A stretch of 64,000 nt of DNA. Origin: Symbiodinium natans (taxonomy: Eukaryota > Sar > Dinophyceae > Suessiales > Symbiodiniaceae). The notes under the pieces are model-generated. The model was not told the origin of the DNA and did not search any database. It saw nothing but the letters and a program-made list of their open reading frames with translations. The stretch is taken from positions 372,001-436,000 of the forward strand of contig CAJNDS010002002.1 of the NCBI GenBank assembly GCA_905221605.1, given 5' to 3'. Made by a program: the position numbers and the translations under genes. Shown in pieces: positions 49,195-58,008 of this stretch (position 1 is the stretch's first letter; the number at the start of each line of letters is the position of its first letter).

Positions 49195-49592
49195 TCAAAA
49201 ATTTCTAAGGGCGGACTCTCCCCCCGCTTGCGAAGCGAAGGAGCCCACATGAACACGCAGTGAAGAGGCCGGGCTTTTTGACACTAACCGATGGCGAACT
49301 GGAGGATCGCGAGGTGGAGGTACTGGAGGGCCCTCCTCATCAGCAAAGCGAAGCGCTGGTTTTTTCCCCTTGAGACGATGCTCTGGAGGAGAAGGCTCCT
49401 GTTCTTCTGCCACCCCTTCCAACTCCAATTCTGGCGGATTGTAGTGCAGGGAAATAGCACCAGTTCATCCGGATCTTTTGCAGTCCCTTGAGCTTCCACC
49501 CAATAACCACCAGGTAGGTCATCACATGGACCCGTGTACGATCGACCCATTGCCGACCCTTCTTTGTTCCATCCGGACCCAGCAACTCCCAC
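49195..49592 (-). pseudogene. element A linker between integrase and oxygenase-like module
   Basis: Two overlapping frames share the natural reading: RSYTGPCDDLPGGYWVEAQ and AKDPDELVLF in one, then EEQEPSPPEHRLKGKKPALR, GPPVPPPRDPPVRHRLVSKS in the other. This is the basic, proline-rich C-terminal tail of the integrase, split by frameshifts near 49510 and 49430. It shows that the gap between the two large pol frames is damaged coding sequence. Confidence 0.5.
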
Positions 49593-50890
49593 GGACGACG
49601 TTTGACTTGAATCTGAGCACCAAAGGGAAGCAATTCCTTCGGGTTTAACCCCAACTCCCTTTCAGCTTTATGCCACCGTAGCACTGACCAATGGCGAGCA
49701 GCCAGTGCCCAGTACGCCGGCCCGAGTCGCGCCTCCTTTAAGAGCGACCTTACACCACGTTTGAATAAACCCACACATGCTTCAGCGCGCCCATTGGTTT
49801 GTGGGACTCCAGGATCACCAGTGGTCCTATATATCAGACGAGTTTCGCAAAAGGACCGGAAGCGTGCATTGACAAACTCCCCCGCTCGATCTGAATGGAT
49901 TCTTAACACCGGATACCCTTGTCTTTGCAGGCGCACCATCATCCTTTGAACAGCCGATAAAACAGTTGTCTGTTGTTTGTCCACAATCGGCTCCACCATA
50001 ACGAAGTTGATCATACGAACAGGCTGGGTCAAGTGGTCCTTCAGTTCCTTCCAGGATTTTTTAGAAGCTTGGATTTTTAACACCTCTGCCTCCAGAACTG
50101 GTGCAGGTTCCACTGGTTCAGAGTCCTCTTCCTCGAAGTTAGCGGCCGCATCACCCAGCCATTCTCCGACACCAGCACCTTCATCTTCCACCTGATCTTC
50201 CACCTCGCCCGCATCTTCCTCCTTTTCCGGAGGGCGACCCACATTGGGATCCAACATTGGAAATTGATAAACACCAATAACAGCGTGTCGTGGCTTCTGC
50301 TGGTGAGCATCCTTGGAACACTTGTACGGACCCGCCAAGTCCAACGACAAAGTGTAGGCATCCCCATGCTTCCGCCTTAAATGGCGACGCTCTTTTCCAG
50401 CGGCAGACACACAAATTTGACAATCACGTCTGAAAGGAATATGCCCCCCTAGGCAATGATCACGGAAAGCTCGCTCTTCAGCCGTTAACCTCCGTAACGT
50501 TCCTTCTCGTTCTTCCTTTTTTGACAGTATAGTTTCCCGTTCAGCATCGCTCTCCTGCAACCATTGTGCCAACCTGTGACGTATTCTTTTTACCAACCCA
50601 AACGCCCATCGTGCCCATATGGAGGATTGTCCAATACGTTCTTCCAGGGTAGAAGCGAATGTTGCTGACCACGGAACAACCACACGAACCTGTTCCAACG
50701 ATTCCCATAGTTCTATGTCAGACACCAGGAAAGTCGTAGGCTTCACCAGAGCATGTCCCAATGCTCCTTGATCAAAATGTGCAGCGTACATTCCATAACG
50801 CTCGCGAAAACATTTTACCTCTGGCCAACTCCAGAAGGTAGGACTTGAGAACCCTTTCTGAGAACCATCCACCAGATCCTCAGCACTCAA
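49340..50890 (-). CDS. element A integrase region
   Basis: 516 codons. The N-terminal ~100 residues finish the methyltransferase-like module (SPTFWSWPEVKCFRERYGM, GALGHALVKPTTFLVSDIE). Then an HHCC zinc domain (RDHCLGGHIPFRRDCQICV, ~143-161) and the DDE core follow: D in LSLDLAGPYK (~181), D in RIHSDRAGEF (~331) and E in QTNGRAEACVGLF, exactly 35 residues after the second D. An acidic insertion of about 70 residues (EKEEDAGEVEDQVEDEGAG) widens the first interval, unusual for copia integrases. The C-terminal part after about residue 450 is in a wrong frame. An in-frame TAG at 50906-50908 separates it from the MESPGDP segment just upstream. Confidence 0.85.
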   Translation of the reverse strand: MSAEDLVDGSQKGFSSPTFWSWPEVKCFRERYGMYAAHFDQGALGHALVKPTTFLVSDIELWESLEQVRVVVPWSATFASTLEERIGQSSIWARWAFGLVKRIRHRLAQWLQESDAERETILSKKEEREGTLRRLTAEERAFRDHCLGGHIPFRRDCQICVSAAGKERRHLRRKHGDAYTLSLDLAGPYKCSKDAHQQKPRHAVIGVYQFPMLDPNVGRPPEKEEDAGEVEDQVEDEGAGVGEWLGDAAANFEEEDSEPVEPAPVLEAEVLKIQASKKSWKELKDHLTQPVRMINFVMVEPIVDKQQTTVLSAVQRMMVRLQRQGYPVLRIHSDRAGEFVNARFRSFCETRLIYRTTGDPGVPQTNGRAEACVGLFKRGVRSLLKEARLGPAYWALAARHWSVLRWHKAERELGLNPKELLPFGAQIQVKRRPWELLGPDGTKKGRQWVDRTRVHVMTYLVVIGWKLKGLQKIRMNWCYFPALQSARIGVGRGGRRTGAFSSRASSQGEKTSASLC

Positions 50891-50919
50891 GACCGTTTTG
50901 TAGTTCTAGAAATCTTTCC

Positions 50920-51741
50920 CTATGAGCTCAGGGTCCCCAGGACTTTCCATGCCAAAGAAGACAGAGCTCCCATTGATGACACAGCAGTTCCACACCTTGA
51001 ATGCACCGCCACGTCATATAGGAAAAGCATCTTCAGAAGTAAGACACCATCCTTTTGAGCCAATTCTTGATGTGGCCAAGGAAGACTCTTTAATCCAAAC
51101 CGTTCAGGCCCACAGCGCCGGCGTAATACAGGTGGACCACCGTCTTCACCTCTCAACCTTGACACTGTCCTGCATGGAGGTCCTCCAACCACAGCAACCA
51201 CCTTTCCTTCAGCCGCCAGATGCAGAAGATACTTCCAGACGCTCGAATTGTGTAGGTCATCGCCTTTCTTCAAATCCAGCTCCAGTACCTCCACAACCCG
51301 ACTGGGAAAATGCCATTTTTGTTTTCCCGAAAATAGGTGTACCACCACCCTTTTTGCTCGTGCCACCCGTCGCCTTTTATGACGGTTGAAAGGCAACGCC
51401 GCAATATCACCACGTGGCAACAGCTCCATCAGCATATGTTCTGGTACATCACCATAATACCACCGAAGAAATCGCCAACAAGCCTGGACGAACTCCTCCT
51501 CGTTCGCTGACGCTGTCCGCGCTGCGCTTTGCAACGACGCTTTTACGGCCACTTCATTGTCCGTATTCGGACACCCTTGAACCATACGTGCCACCTTTAA
51601 TGCTTGCTTTGGTGAGCACCAGTCCATTTCATCAATGATCTGAAGCGCCACCTCTTTTTCTAAACAAGGGCACCCATTCAGATCTCGAACGCGAAGTTCC
51701 CCCGAACAGGATGTGAGGCTGTGCACTTGCCACCACGCCAC
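50920..51741 (-). CDS. element A cytosine-methyltransferase-like module
   Basis: 273 codons, same frame as the Gag-protease frame but after its stop. Following a zinc-less N-terminal helical part (CPCLEKEVALQIIDEMDWCS) there is KRVVVHLFSGKQKW (~130-140), VVEVLELDLKKGDDL and GKVVAVVGGPPCRTVSRLR (~178-193). The order F-S-G, acidic strand end, D, GGPPC matches motifs I-IV of C5-cytosine methyltransferases, including the PPC loop with the catalytic Cys. The continuation (GMESPGDP, a possible motif VI equivalent) is in another frame at about 50930-50955 and joins the integrase frame. Retrotransposons of dinoflagellates are known to have acquired such enzymes. Activity is unproven: the SAM loop is not canonical and only some motifs are visible. 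Confidence 0.6.
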   Translation of the reverse strand: MAWWQVHSLTSCSGELRVRDLNGCPCLEKEVALQIIDEMDWCSPKQALKVARMVQGCPNTDNEVAVKASLQSAARTASANEEEFVQACWRFLRWYYGDVPEHMLMELLPRGDIAALPFNRHKRRRVARAKRVVVHLFSGKQKWHFPSRVVEVLELDLKKGDDLHNSSVWKYLLHLAAEGKVVAVVGGPPCRTVSRLRGEDGGPPVLRRRCGPERFGLKSLPWPHQELAQKDGVLLLKMLFLYDVAVHSRCGTAVSSMGALSSLAWKVLGTLSS

Positions 51742-51801
51742 TGTACTCTGAGACCAACCAAGGCGCTCGCTTTGCCAATTGGCACTAGTGGATCTACCGT
51801 T

Positions 51802-54800
51802 TCAGGAGTTACCCAGGGCCCCACCTGGGGTAATACACATCTCCCGAGATCCAACGGCTAAAGACACCAACACCTTTTGCTGCGGAAGCTGTTCACCAGG
51901 ACGAAGTGATCTGAGAGGATGTGATGCCCCCGAGTCCAACACGCCCATTCCCGAGCACTCATTGGTGTCAGAAACCCTGGCCACACGTAGGACGCATACT
52001 CCTCGGCCTTCTCCCTGCTTCGGCAACAACGTGGCATCAGACGAACCGGCTCCACAGTCCGCCCTTCCATTCCTCCATTGAGAATGGGACCAAGACGCAC
52101 ACTGTCTTTCAGCATGCAAAACCATCTTTTCAGCTGTCTTGTAATCCATAACCAAACAGCCATGTTCAAACCACAAGAGCTGGTCCAGCGAAGATTTTGC
52201 TCCCACGTGACACATCCCATTGATCACCGTGAGGTTCGCCCCAAACTCCAAGATCAACCAGAGAGGGATAATCAGAGGCCCATTGTCTTCCCTAATCAAT
52301 GTCCCTTTCTCTGTAATCCTCATTGTCACACCAAGCGCGCTTTGCACCGTAACAGTAGTGTCGGGTAAACATTCCCATGGAAAAAGCGTCCGCACAAGGT
52401 GTGTCGCAGCTGTATCCACCAAGGCCACCCTGTTCTCATGCTGAAGTAACCCAGAATCACACAACACACGAATACTGGGTTCGCTGCTCGACCCGGCCTG
52501 CTGAGGTGACAGCTTCAAAGACTTCAGCACCTCAAGCGCCTCAGCGTAGAATTGGTTAGGCGTTGGTGGGGACGAAGGACTTGCAGAACCTCCTTCAGTT
52601 CCCACATTTGCAGTCTCTTCTCCTCCCTCAGCCACTTCTGCCTTTTTGGCATTACCCCATTTTGCACCTTTGCCGCCCTTTCCCCCCTTGGGAGAATTCC
52701 CTTTAAATTTATTCCTTTCGGAATTTGGGTCCGCATTGGGACTCGCACCATCTTTGTATGGACACTGCGGCTGTAAATGGCCAACGGCCCCACATTCGAA
52801 ACATCTTCCGCGCTCCAGGGAGTCCTTGTCGCGGCGAAACTTGCAGCGTGATCCAAACCTGCAGCCTGCTTCTGTCTTTCCATATACCCAACAGAATGGA
52901 CGTTCACCATCATTGCTGTACCTTTTTCCTTTCCCTTTGCTTTTGTCACCCTCCTCTGTCTCGTCACCAGTTCCCTTTTGGGCCTTGTTTAACCTTGCCC
53001 TTTTCTTGGCGTCCGAGTCCTGCTTCACCTCTTGATCACCAGCGCTATGCAATAGCAGCTCAAACTCTGCCTGTAACATTTCAGCTAGTTGTGTCGCAGT
53101 TTCAGAGGTCGGAGAGTAGTCCACCCCCAATTTCTCCCGAAAGGATGCCACTCTAAAATGAACCGTAGGGTGTTTCGCCAGCAACGCAGATGATAAAGCA
53201 TCCAATCCCTTGATAAGCAAGGTAGCGTCCGGCTCGGTCGCTCGCAACTCCCTTAATCGGGAACGCCATTGCGCCCATTGACGCACTCCCTTTATGGCCT
53301 CTGAAATCGAGGTAGCCGAAGACGGTTGCACCAAGAAGTTCAACATTGTGCTGCGCTCGTTTGCTCCACCTGGTTGGTAAACCGTCAGCAATTTGTAAAA
53401 TATCATCACCGATCCCAACATTCGAGTGGAAACGATCTCAGTCTTTAACCTCTCCGGAATCGCCTGCAGCAGCAGAGACACCGCCCTCTGCTCCAACAAA
53501 ACGTGCGCAGTTTGAACCACCTTGAGTCCTTCCAGCTCAGCCTTGATGCCCAACCTTTCCAGCGGGGAAACACTCAACCATTTGGCATACGCCTGATACG
53601 CCCTTGAATAGACGCATTGCCACCACACCCTTCCTGTATCTGTCAGCGAAGACAACATTGGTTCGATCATTGCGATCCAATCTCCTAGTGCCGTCGGATT
53701 GCTTGGCGTATAGTCTGCCAAAGTAGGAAGACTCATCACATGCTTTCCAAGAGCCTCCGGACGTTCGGTTCCAGAACTATCACCAATTGTTGGCATACCT
53801 CGTGGCGCCACTGCTCCAGGAGGTAAACTGACACTACCACCAGGCCTTTGCGGCAGTCCATGTCCCATACCAGGCGTAAGAGCTGTTAGTGGAACCTTTT
53901 CTAATTCCAACTTTCCAGCTGTCATTTTCCACCGATACGGAACATTTTCCACCATTGTATATCCACCCGATCCTGCAGCATTCTCTTGTGTCACGGTTTC
54001 CCGAGCTGAAATAAAACCGGGCTGATTCACTATAGGCGCGGCAGAACCATCAACACCTGCCGGCAAGGAAGTTATCGGCACCTGTGTCAAACCGGGCGGG
54101 CCACCTGCATATGCACCACTTGCAGAACCTCCCAGGGGGTAATTCAGCGGAGGCAATCTGGAGGGTTTCTTCCCTTCAGGTAAATGCATCATTGGCACTT
54201 CTCTTTCGGCCTCCACCTTACCATCCCCCTTCCTGGGCTCAGGCAAGGGTTGAAGATCACAACCCTTTGGAAGGTCGTAGCCCTCAATCGGCAGCCATGT
54301 CCCATCAGGCGACACAGTCCAAAAACCACCCAAACCATCAGTGTAAAAAGCTTGTCCTGGCGGATACTGTTTCTCTGGAGTCATGCCCAAGGGATATGCA
54401 GCATTTGCGTCCACCACTCCAGTGCTCCGTGCTCGCGAAACTGACTCAGATGCAGCAGAGGCATAACTTTTCTCCTCCACTCTATGCAACCTGTTTCCCA
54501 GCTCCTTTGTATGCACCAGCAGCTCTTTATGTGCACGCTTTACCACTGCCATATCTTCACCTTGTTCTTCACCAGTCAGATCAGGAATAAGCTCTTCCTC
54601 TGCTTGTGTCTCACCAATGTTACCTCGTTCCATCTGGCCCATTAAGCCTGACGATGGCCTCTCAGCTGGTGCAGGTTCTCGATCCCGAAGATCTGGCAGC
54701 GACGGTGGCCTCCTCGTATTTTCACCACTTCTATCCCCTCCGCTCGCAGGAAGACTTGCCGGCCTTGATTGCCTCAGTCTCATTTCTTCATGAGCCCGCT

Positions 54801-55014
54801 CGCTCCAGAAAGGATTCGCTGCTGGAAACGGAACCACTTCATTTTCCACCTGAGACGTTTGTTGCACCACTGCAACTTCCCTACCATCTGTCAGCGCTTG
54901 TACCACTTGCTGTCGTTCTTCACCCCCATCACCACGATTTTCTTCGGCTTCATTGGCCGCGGATGACAGTCCAGGTTCCGACCGACGCCGCAACATGTCC
55001 ATTGCGCCAAACAA
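51802..55014 (-). CDS. element A Gag and protease
   Basis: 1,070 codons. The start codon ATG at 55014 (or MDMLRRRS a few codons on) lies about 35 nt inside the primer-binding site. Residues 1-400 are polar and P/G-rich. About 430-665 is a helical Gag core (NPTALGDWIAMIEPMLSS, YSRAYQAYAKWLSVSPLERL, GVRQWAQWRSRLRELRA). At ~705-727 there is a CCCH-like finger whose final H is R (CRFGSRCKFRRD), then a CCHC knuckle CFECGAVGHLQPQC (~737). Two retropepsin-like motifs follow: VALVDTAATHLVR (~862) and MGVLDSGASHPLR (~1023). The latter matches the usual copia protease active site. The frame ends GALGNS with TGA at 51802-51804; protein-like sequence continues in another frame. Confidence 0.85.
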   Translation of the reverse strand: MFGAMDMLRRRSEPGLSSAANEAEENRGDGGEERQQVVQALTDGREVAVVQQTSQVENEVVPFPAANPFWSERAHEEMRLRQSRPASLPASGGDRSGENTRRPPSLPDLRDREPAPAERPSSGLMGQMERGNIGETQAEEELIPDLTGEEQGEDMAVVKRAHKELLVHTKELGNRLHRVEEKSYASAASESVSRARSTGVVDANAAYPLGMTPEKQYPPGQAFYTDGLGGFWTVSPDGTWLPIEGYDLPKGCDLQPLPEPRKGDGKVEAEREVPMMHLPEGKKPSRLPPLNYPLGGSASGAYAGGPPGLTQVPITSLPAGVDGSAAPIVNQPGFISARETVTQENAAGSGGYTMVENVPYRWKMTAGKLELEKVPLTALTPGMGHGLPQRPGGSVSLPPGAVAPRGMPTIGDSSGTERPEALGKHVMSLPTLADYTPSNPTALGDWIAMIEPMLSSLTDTGRVWWQCVYSRAYQAYAKWLSVSPLERLGIKAELEGLKVVQTAHVLLEQRAVSLLLQAIPERLKTEIVSTRMLGSVMIFYKLLTVYQPGGANERSTMLNFLVQPSSATSISEAIKGVRQWAQWRSRLRELRATEPDATLLIKGLDALSSALLAKHPTVHFRVASFREKLGVDYSPTSETATQLAEMLQAEFELLLHSAGDQEVKQDSDAKKRARLNKAQKGTGDETEEGDKSKGKGKRYSNDGERPFCWVYGKTEAGCRFGSRCKFRRDKDSLERGRCFECGAVGHLQPQCPYKDGASPNADPNSERNKFKGNSPKGGKGGKGAKWGNAKKAEVAEGGEETANVGTEGGSASPSSPPTPNQFYAEALEVLKSLKLSPQQAGSSSEPSIRVLCDSGLLQHENRVALVDTAATHLVRTLFPWECLPDTTVTVQSALGVTMRITEKGTLIREDNGPLIIPLWLILEFGANLTVINGMCHVGAKSSLDQLLWFEHGCLVMDYKTAEKMVLHAERQCASWSHSQWRNGRADCGAGSSDATLLPKQGEGRGVCVLRVARVSDTNECSGMGVLDSGASHPLRSLRPGEQLPQQKVLVSLAVGSREMCITPGGALGNS

Positions 55015-55048
55015 GTGTAGAATCTTACCTACACCGCAGGGAGCCTAA

Positions 55049-55063
55049 TTTGGGCTCATAACC
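55049..55063 (-). promoter_or_regulatory. element A primer-binding site (tRNA-Met anticodon type)
   Basis: Plus strand TTTGGGCTCATAACC directly adjoins the 5' LTR. It is the same site as in element B, and the similarity continues inward for about 17 more bases (accgcaggga-cctaa). Confidence 0.75.
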
Positions 55064-55257
55064 TACGGGGGGCAACCAAAGGGGGACAAGGAACAAAACG
55101 GTCAACCCCAGAAGAAGCCCTTAAACTCCCTGGACCAACCACACAACAAACCCAAACCGCAGGGCACTCACCTTTTACTGCCAGGCACATGGCCCAGTCT
55201 TGAGCCAATCATTATCGGGCGGTTCACCCTTCCAACCTATACAATGCATCCTCCGCA
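55064..55257 (-). repeat. element A 5' LTR
   Basis: 194 bp, followed by TAGGG (55258-55262) and telomere-like repeats. In element orientation the presumed promoter and transcription start lie in it, but no TATA-like box is evident. Confidence 0.9.
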
Positions 55258-55624
55258 TAGGGTTTAGGGCTTTAGGGCTTAGGGCTTTTTAGGGTTTAGG
55301 GCTTTTTCGGGTTTGGGGCTTTTTAGGGTTTAGAGTTTAGGGTTTTTTAGGGTTTAGGGTTTAAGCCTTAGGGTTTGGTTCTTTTTAGGGTTTAGGACTT
55401 TAGGGCTTTTAAGGGTTTTTTTCGGGTTTAGGGCGTTTTAGGGTTGAGGGCTTTTTAGGGTTTAGGGCCTTTTAGGGTTTAGGGCTTTTTAGGGTTTAGG
55501 GCTTTTTAGGGTCTAGGGCTGTTTAGGGTTTAGGGCTTTGTAGGGTTTAGGGCTTTTTAGGGTCTAGGGCGTTTTAGGGTTTAGGGCTTTTTAGGATTTA
55601 GGGTTCAGGGTTCAGGGTTTAAGG
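55258..55624 (+). repeat. telomere-like repeat array between elements A and C
   Basis: About 365 bp of TTTAGGGCTTTTTAGGG-type repeats with some ggttcaggg and ggttgaggg variants. It ends TAAGG directly before element C's LTR. Confidence 0.92.
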
Positions 55625-55858
55625 TACGGGGGCAACCGAAAGGGGAAAGGAATCAACCCTAACAGTCGCCAGAGGTTTCACCCTGAACCAACCAGCAAAC
55701 ACCAAAAACACGAGGTTTCTTTTTGCTACCAGGCGCATGGCCCAGTCTTGAGCCATTAATATCATCGGGCACATTGACCCTTTTCCTTTAAACCTCAACG
55801 CAATTCCTGAATACAAACTGCAGCTCCGCACTCCCCCTGTCCTAGGATTTCCTAGGAC
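55625..55858 (-). repeat. element C 3' LTR, polypurine tract and hairpin
   Basis: LTR 55625-55830 (206 bp), polypurine tract minus GGACAGGGGGAG (55842-55831), hairpin GTCCTAGGA-TT-TCCTAGGAC (55839-55858), all as in element B. The LTR differs from B's at several positions (for example caaaaacacgaggt for caaacacacggggt). Confidence 0.85.
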
Positions 55859-56197
55859 ACATATGGAGGTACAGATCCTAGGCCAAAAACTGCCATTATC
55901 GGCAGCAGCCAGCTGCTTGAAATGCATATAGTGGTTTAACGTCTTCCAGGACGGATCTTTATCAACGCATTGGCTGAACTCATTATACCATGAGGATCTT
56001 TTCCTCACTCGTCTTTGAAGACCTTTTCAGCCTTCTTCACCACGAATCGCGGTCTTCACTATCCTAAGTGCTGTACACTCTCTACTATCAGGGATTTCCC
56101 TACCCTTAATAGTAACCACCATACTTTCAGCGCATTGGCTGTTCCAGCGCACTTGTCTTCGGAAAGAGAAAACCATTCCATCATTGACACCATCCAG
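55859..56197 (-). other. element C 3' untranslated region
   Basis: Closely matches 28112-28463 of element B, lacking about 15 bases around 56003. Nothing coding is seen. Confidence 0.7.
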
Positions 56198-57901
56198 TCA
56201 TCCCTTCTTCTTCCTCCGATTGGCGTCGATGCTTAGATGGAGTCGCAGCAAAACATGTTCCAGGTCCGATACTGTAAGAACAGGATCTTGCACACACCTT
56301 TGAATCGAGGATACCAACCCCTCTCTCTTCGCGTCCTCAATTGCTTGGCAGGATTGTCCCAGTTCTGCATCAACAGTGGTAGATGACTGCGCATCCACTT
56401 CAGAAGGACGATCCTTTTCTTCAGGACCCTTCACCTTTGCCACGTCTTCCTTTTTTGGACTCTGGCTCTTCTCCTTCTTCCGCGTCTTTCCCGAAACGCT
56501 TGTCTTTGTGCGCGCTCGTGAAGAGGCCTTTTCCTCTCCAGAAACCACCGCTTTTGTTGACGATCCACCCTTCTCAGCATTCACCGGCATCTTCTTCGGC
56601 TTTGGAACCAGAAGAGTGTATGGATCCTCACTTGCAGCAGTCTTCCGCTTCTTCTTGGCTTTTTTCGCCTCTTCCTCCACGGTAACCTCCGTCTCCAAGG
56701 TTTCCAATACCTCCTTTTTGGCAGGAGTGTCCTTCTGGGACTCCCCTTCTAGGGACCTCTTTTTGCCCCTTTTTGGATCGCTCTCTTCTTCCAGGTTAGC
56801 TCGTTGGAACCATATCCTCAAATCATCGATCCACTCTTCAACCTCCACCAGTGGAATCTCATACGACTTCACTATTTCGTGAAGTTCCAATGAAGACAGC
56901 ATACCAGTAGTCCATGAACACCATTCCGCGTCCATTTGTTCAGCATCTCCATTGAACTTCAAAAGCTTAAACACCGGATCCGCTTCCGCGCGGGCCAAAT
57001 CTGACTTACCATCAGACATGTAAGAAATTGCCTCCATCAGCAATTCCATCATCCTGGTGTCGTCGTCGTATCCCATCAAATCCTCATCATCTTCATCATA
57101 CCGTTCAGGAGAAATTTCCTTTCCTCCACCTCTTGTACCAGTACTCCTCCGCGGACCATCCCTTGGGGGCGTCCTAGGTGACCTTGGCCTCGGTCCATCC
57201 AGCGGATCACCATGTACGAAGACGCACCTGTCCCCATGACGGCATTTCCCAGACTGAGCAAACTGAATACACCTTACACCAGTTGCGTCGTGCGAGAACT
57301 TGCAGTCCTCTGCAGCGTAGCAGTGTCTCCCAGCCACATAATATTTGCACCAATACGATTGTAGCACCACATCATCCTTTGAATGGATGACTTTGCAATT
57401 CTCACCAAATTTGCAGCTATCCTTTCCCCTGCTGAACCAATAGCAGATGCCTTTCTTCCTCTTCTCCAGACGCTCCGCTTCGTAACGGTCCATAGGGCGA
57501 TTCTGCTCTACACGGACATTGTCATGTACCTGAGAACTGCTCCCTTCACCCAAAGTGCTATCAATGTTTGATGCATCAAGAACAGCTGGAAAACCTGGCC
57601 TTGGTCCTATCACCTTCATGATTGGTTTCCCACCAGCTCCTGAGCCATTCTGAGAGGATCCACAAATATTGAGCATTTTCAAGAGGGCTTTTCTAGTGCC
57701 GATCTTCCGAACCTTTTTGATTGGATGATTTGCTGCTCCAACCTTGAGTCCAGATACATTCGAACGACACAACCTCCTAAACCCGGCTCTATACCCCTTT
57801 TTCCAAAGAGCCATAAGAATTCTAGAGGCAGTTACATTCTCCACCTCTACCTTTTCCAACTGTCCCTCACTTTCCGGAACAAACCCATCCAACACATTCA
57901 T
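56198..57901 (-). pseudogene. element C protein, C-terminal region with three CCCH fingers
   Basis: 567 uninterrupted codons covering what the LINE splits in element B. Fingers: CYWFSRGKDSCKFGENCKVIH, WCKYYVAGRHCYAAEDCKFSH and RCIQFAQSGKCRHGDRCVFVH at about residues 170-250. Then PLDGPRPRSPRTPPRDGPRR, the junction KEISPERYDEDDED where the LINE sits in B, helical and K/E-rich regions, and the end NRRKKKG. It is the best available version of this part. A frameshift near 57905 separates it from the next piece. Confidence 0.82.
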
Positions 57902-58008
57902 CTCTGAAGATTTCCATCTTTTTTGACATCACTCCATCGAGATAATCTTCCGAGATCCAGGGCAAGTTCCTCTTAGAGGAAATCAAGTCATCACCACCAT
58001 TCGGTCCT

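Larger units (their letters stand above)
45450..55257 (-). mobile_element. LTR element A: Ty1/copia-type retrotransposon with methyltransferase-like and oxygenase-like modules
   Basis: 9,808 bp bounded by 194-bp LTRs that differ at two positions by my reading, with TAGGG on both sides. Element orientation is minus. Domain order is Gag, CCHC knuckle, protease, methyltransferase-like module, integrase, oxygenase-like module, RT, RNase H. Integrase before RT marks the Ty1/copia superfamily. Primer-binding site and polypurine tract are both in place. Frames change between modules at several points and stops separate them, so as read it would not give one polyprotein. Given the near-identical LTRs, spliced or frameshifted expression or recent damage are all possible. 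Confidence 0.93.
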
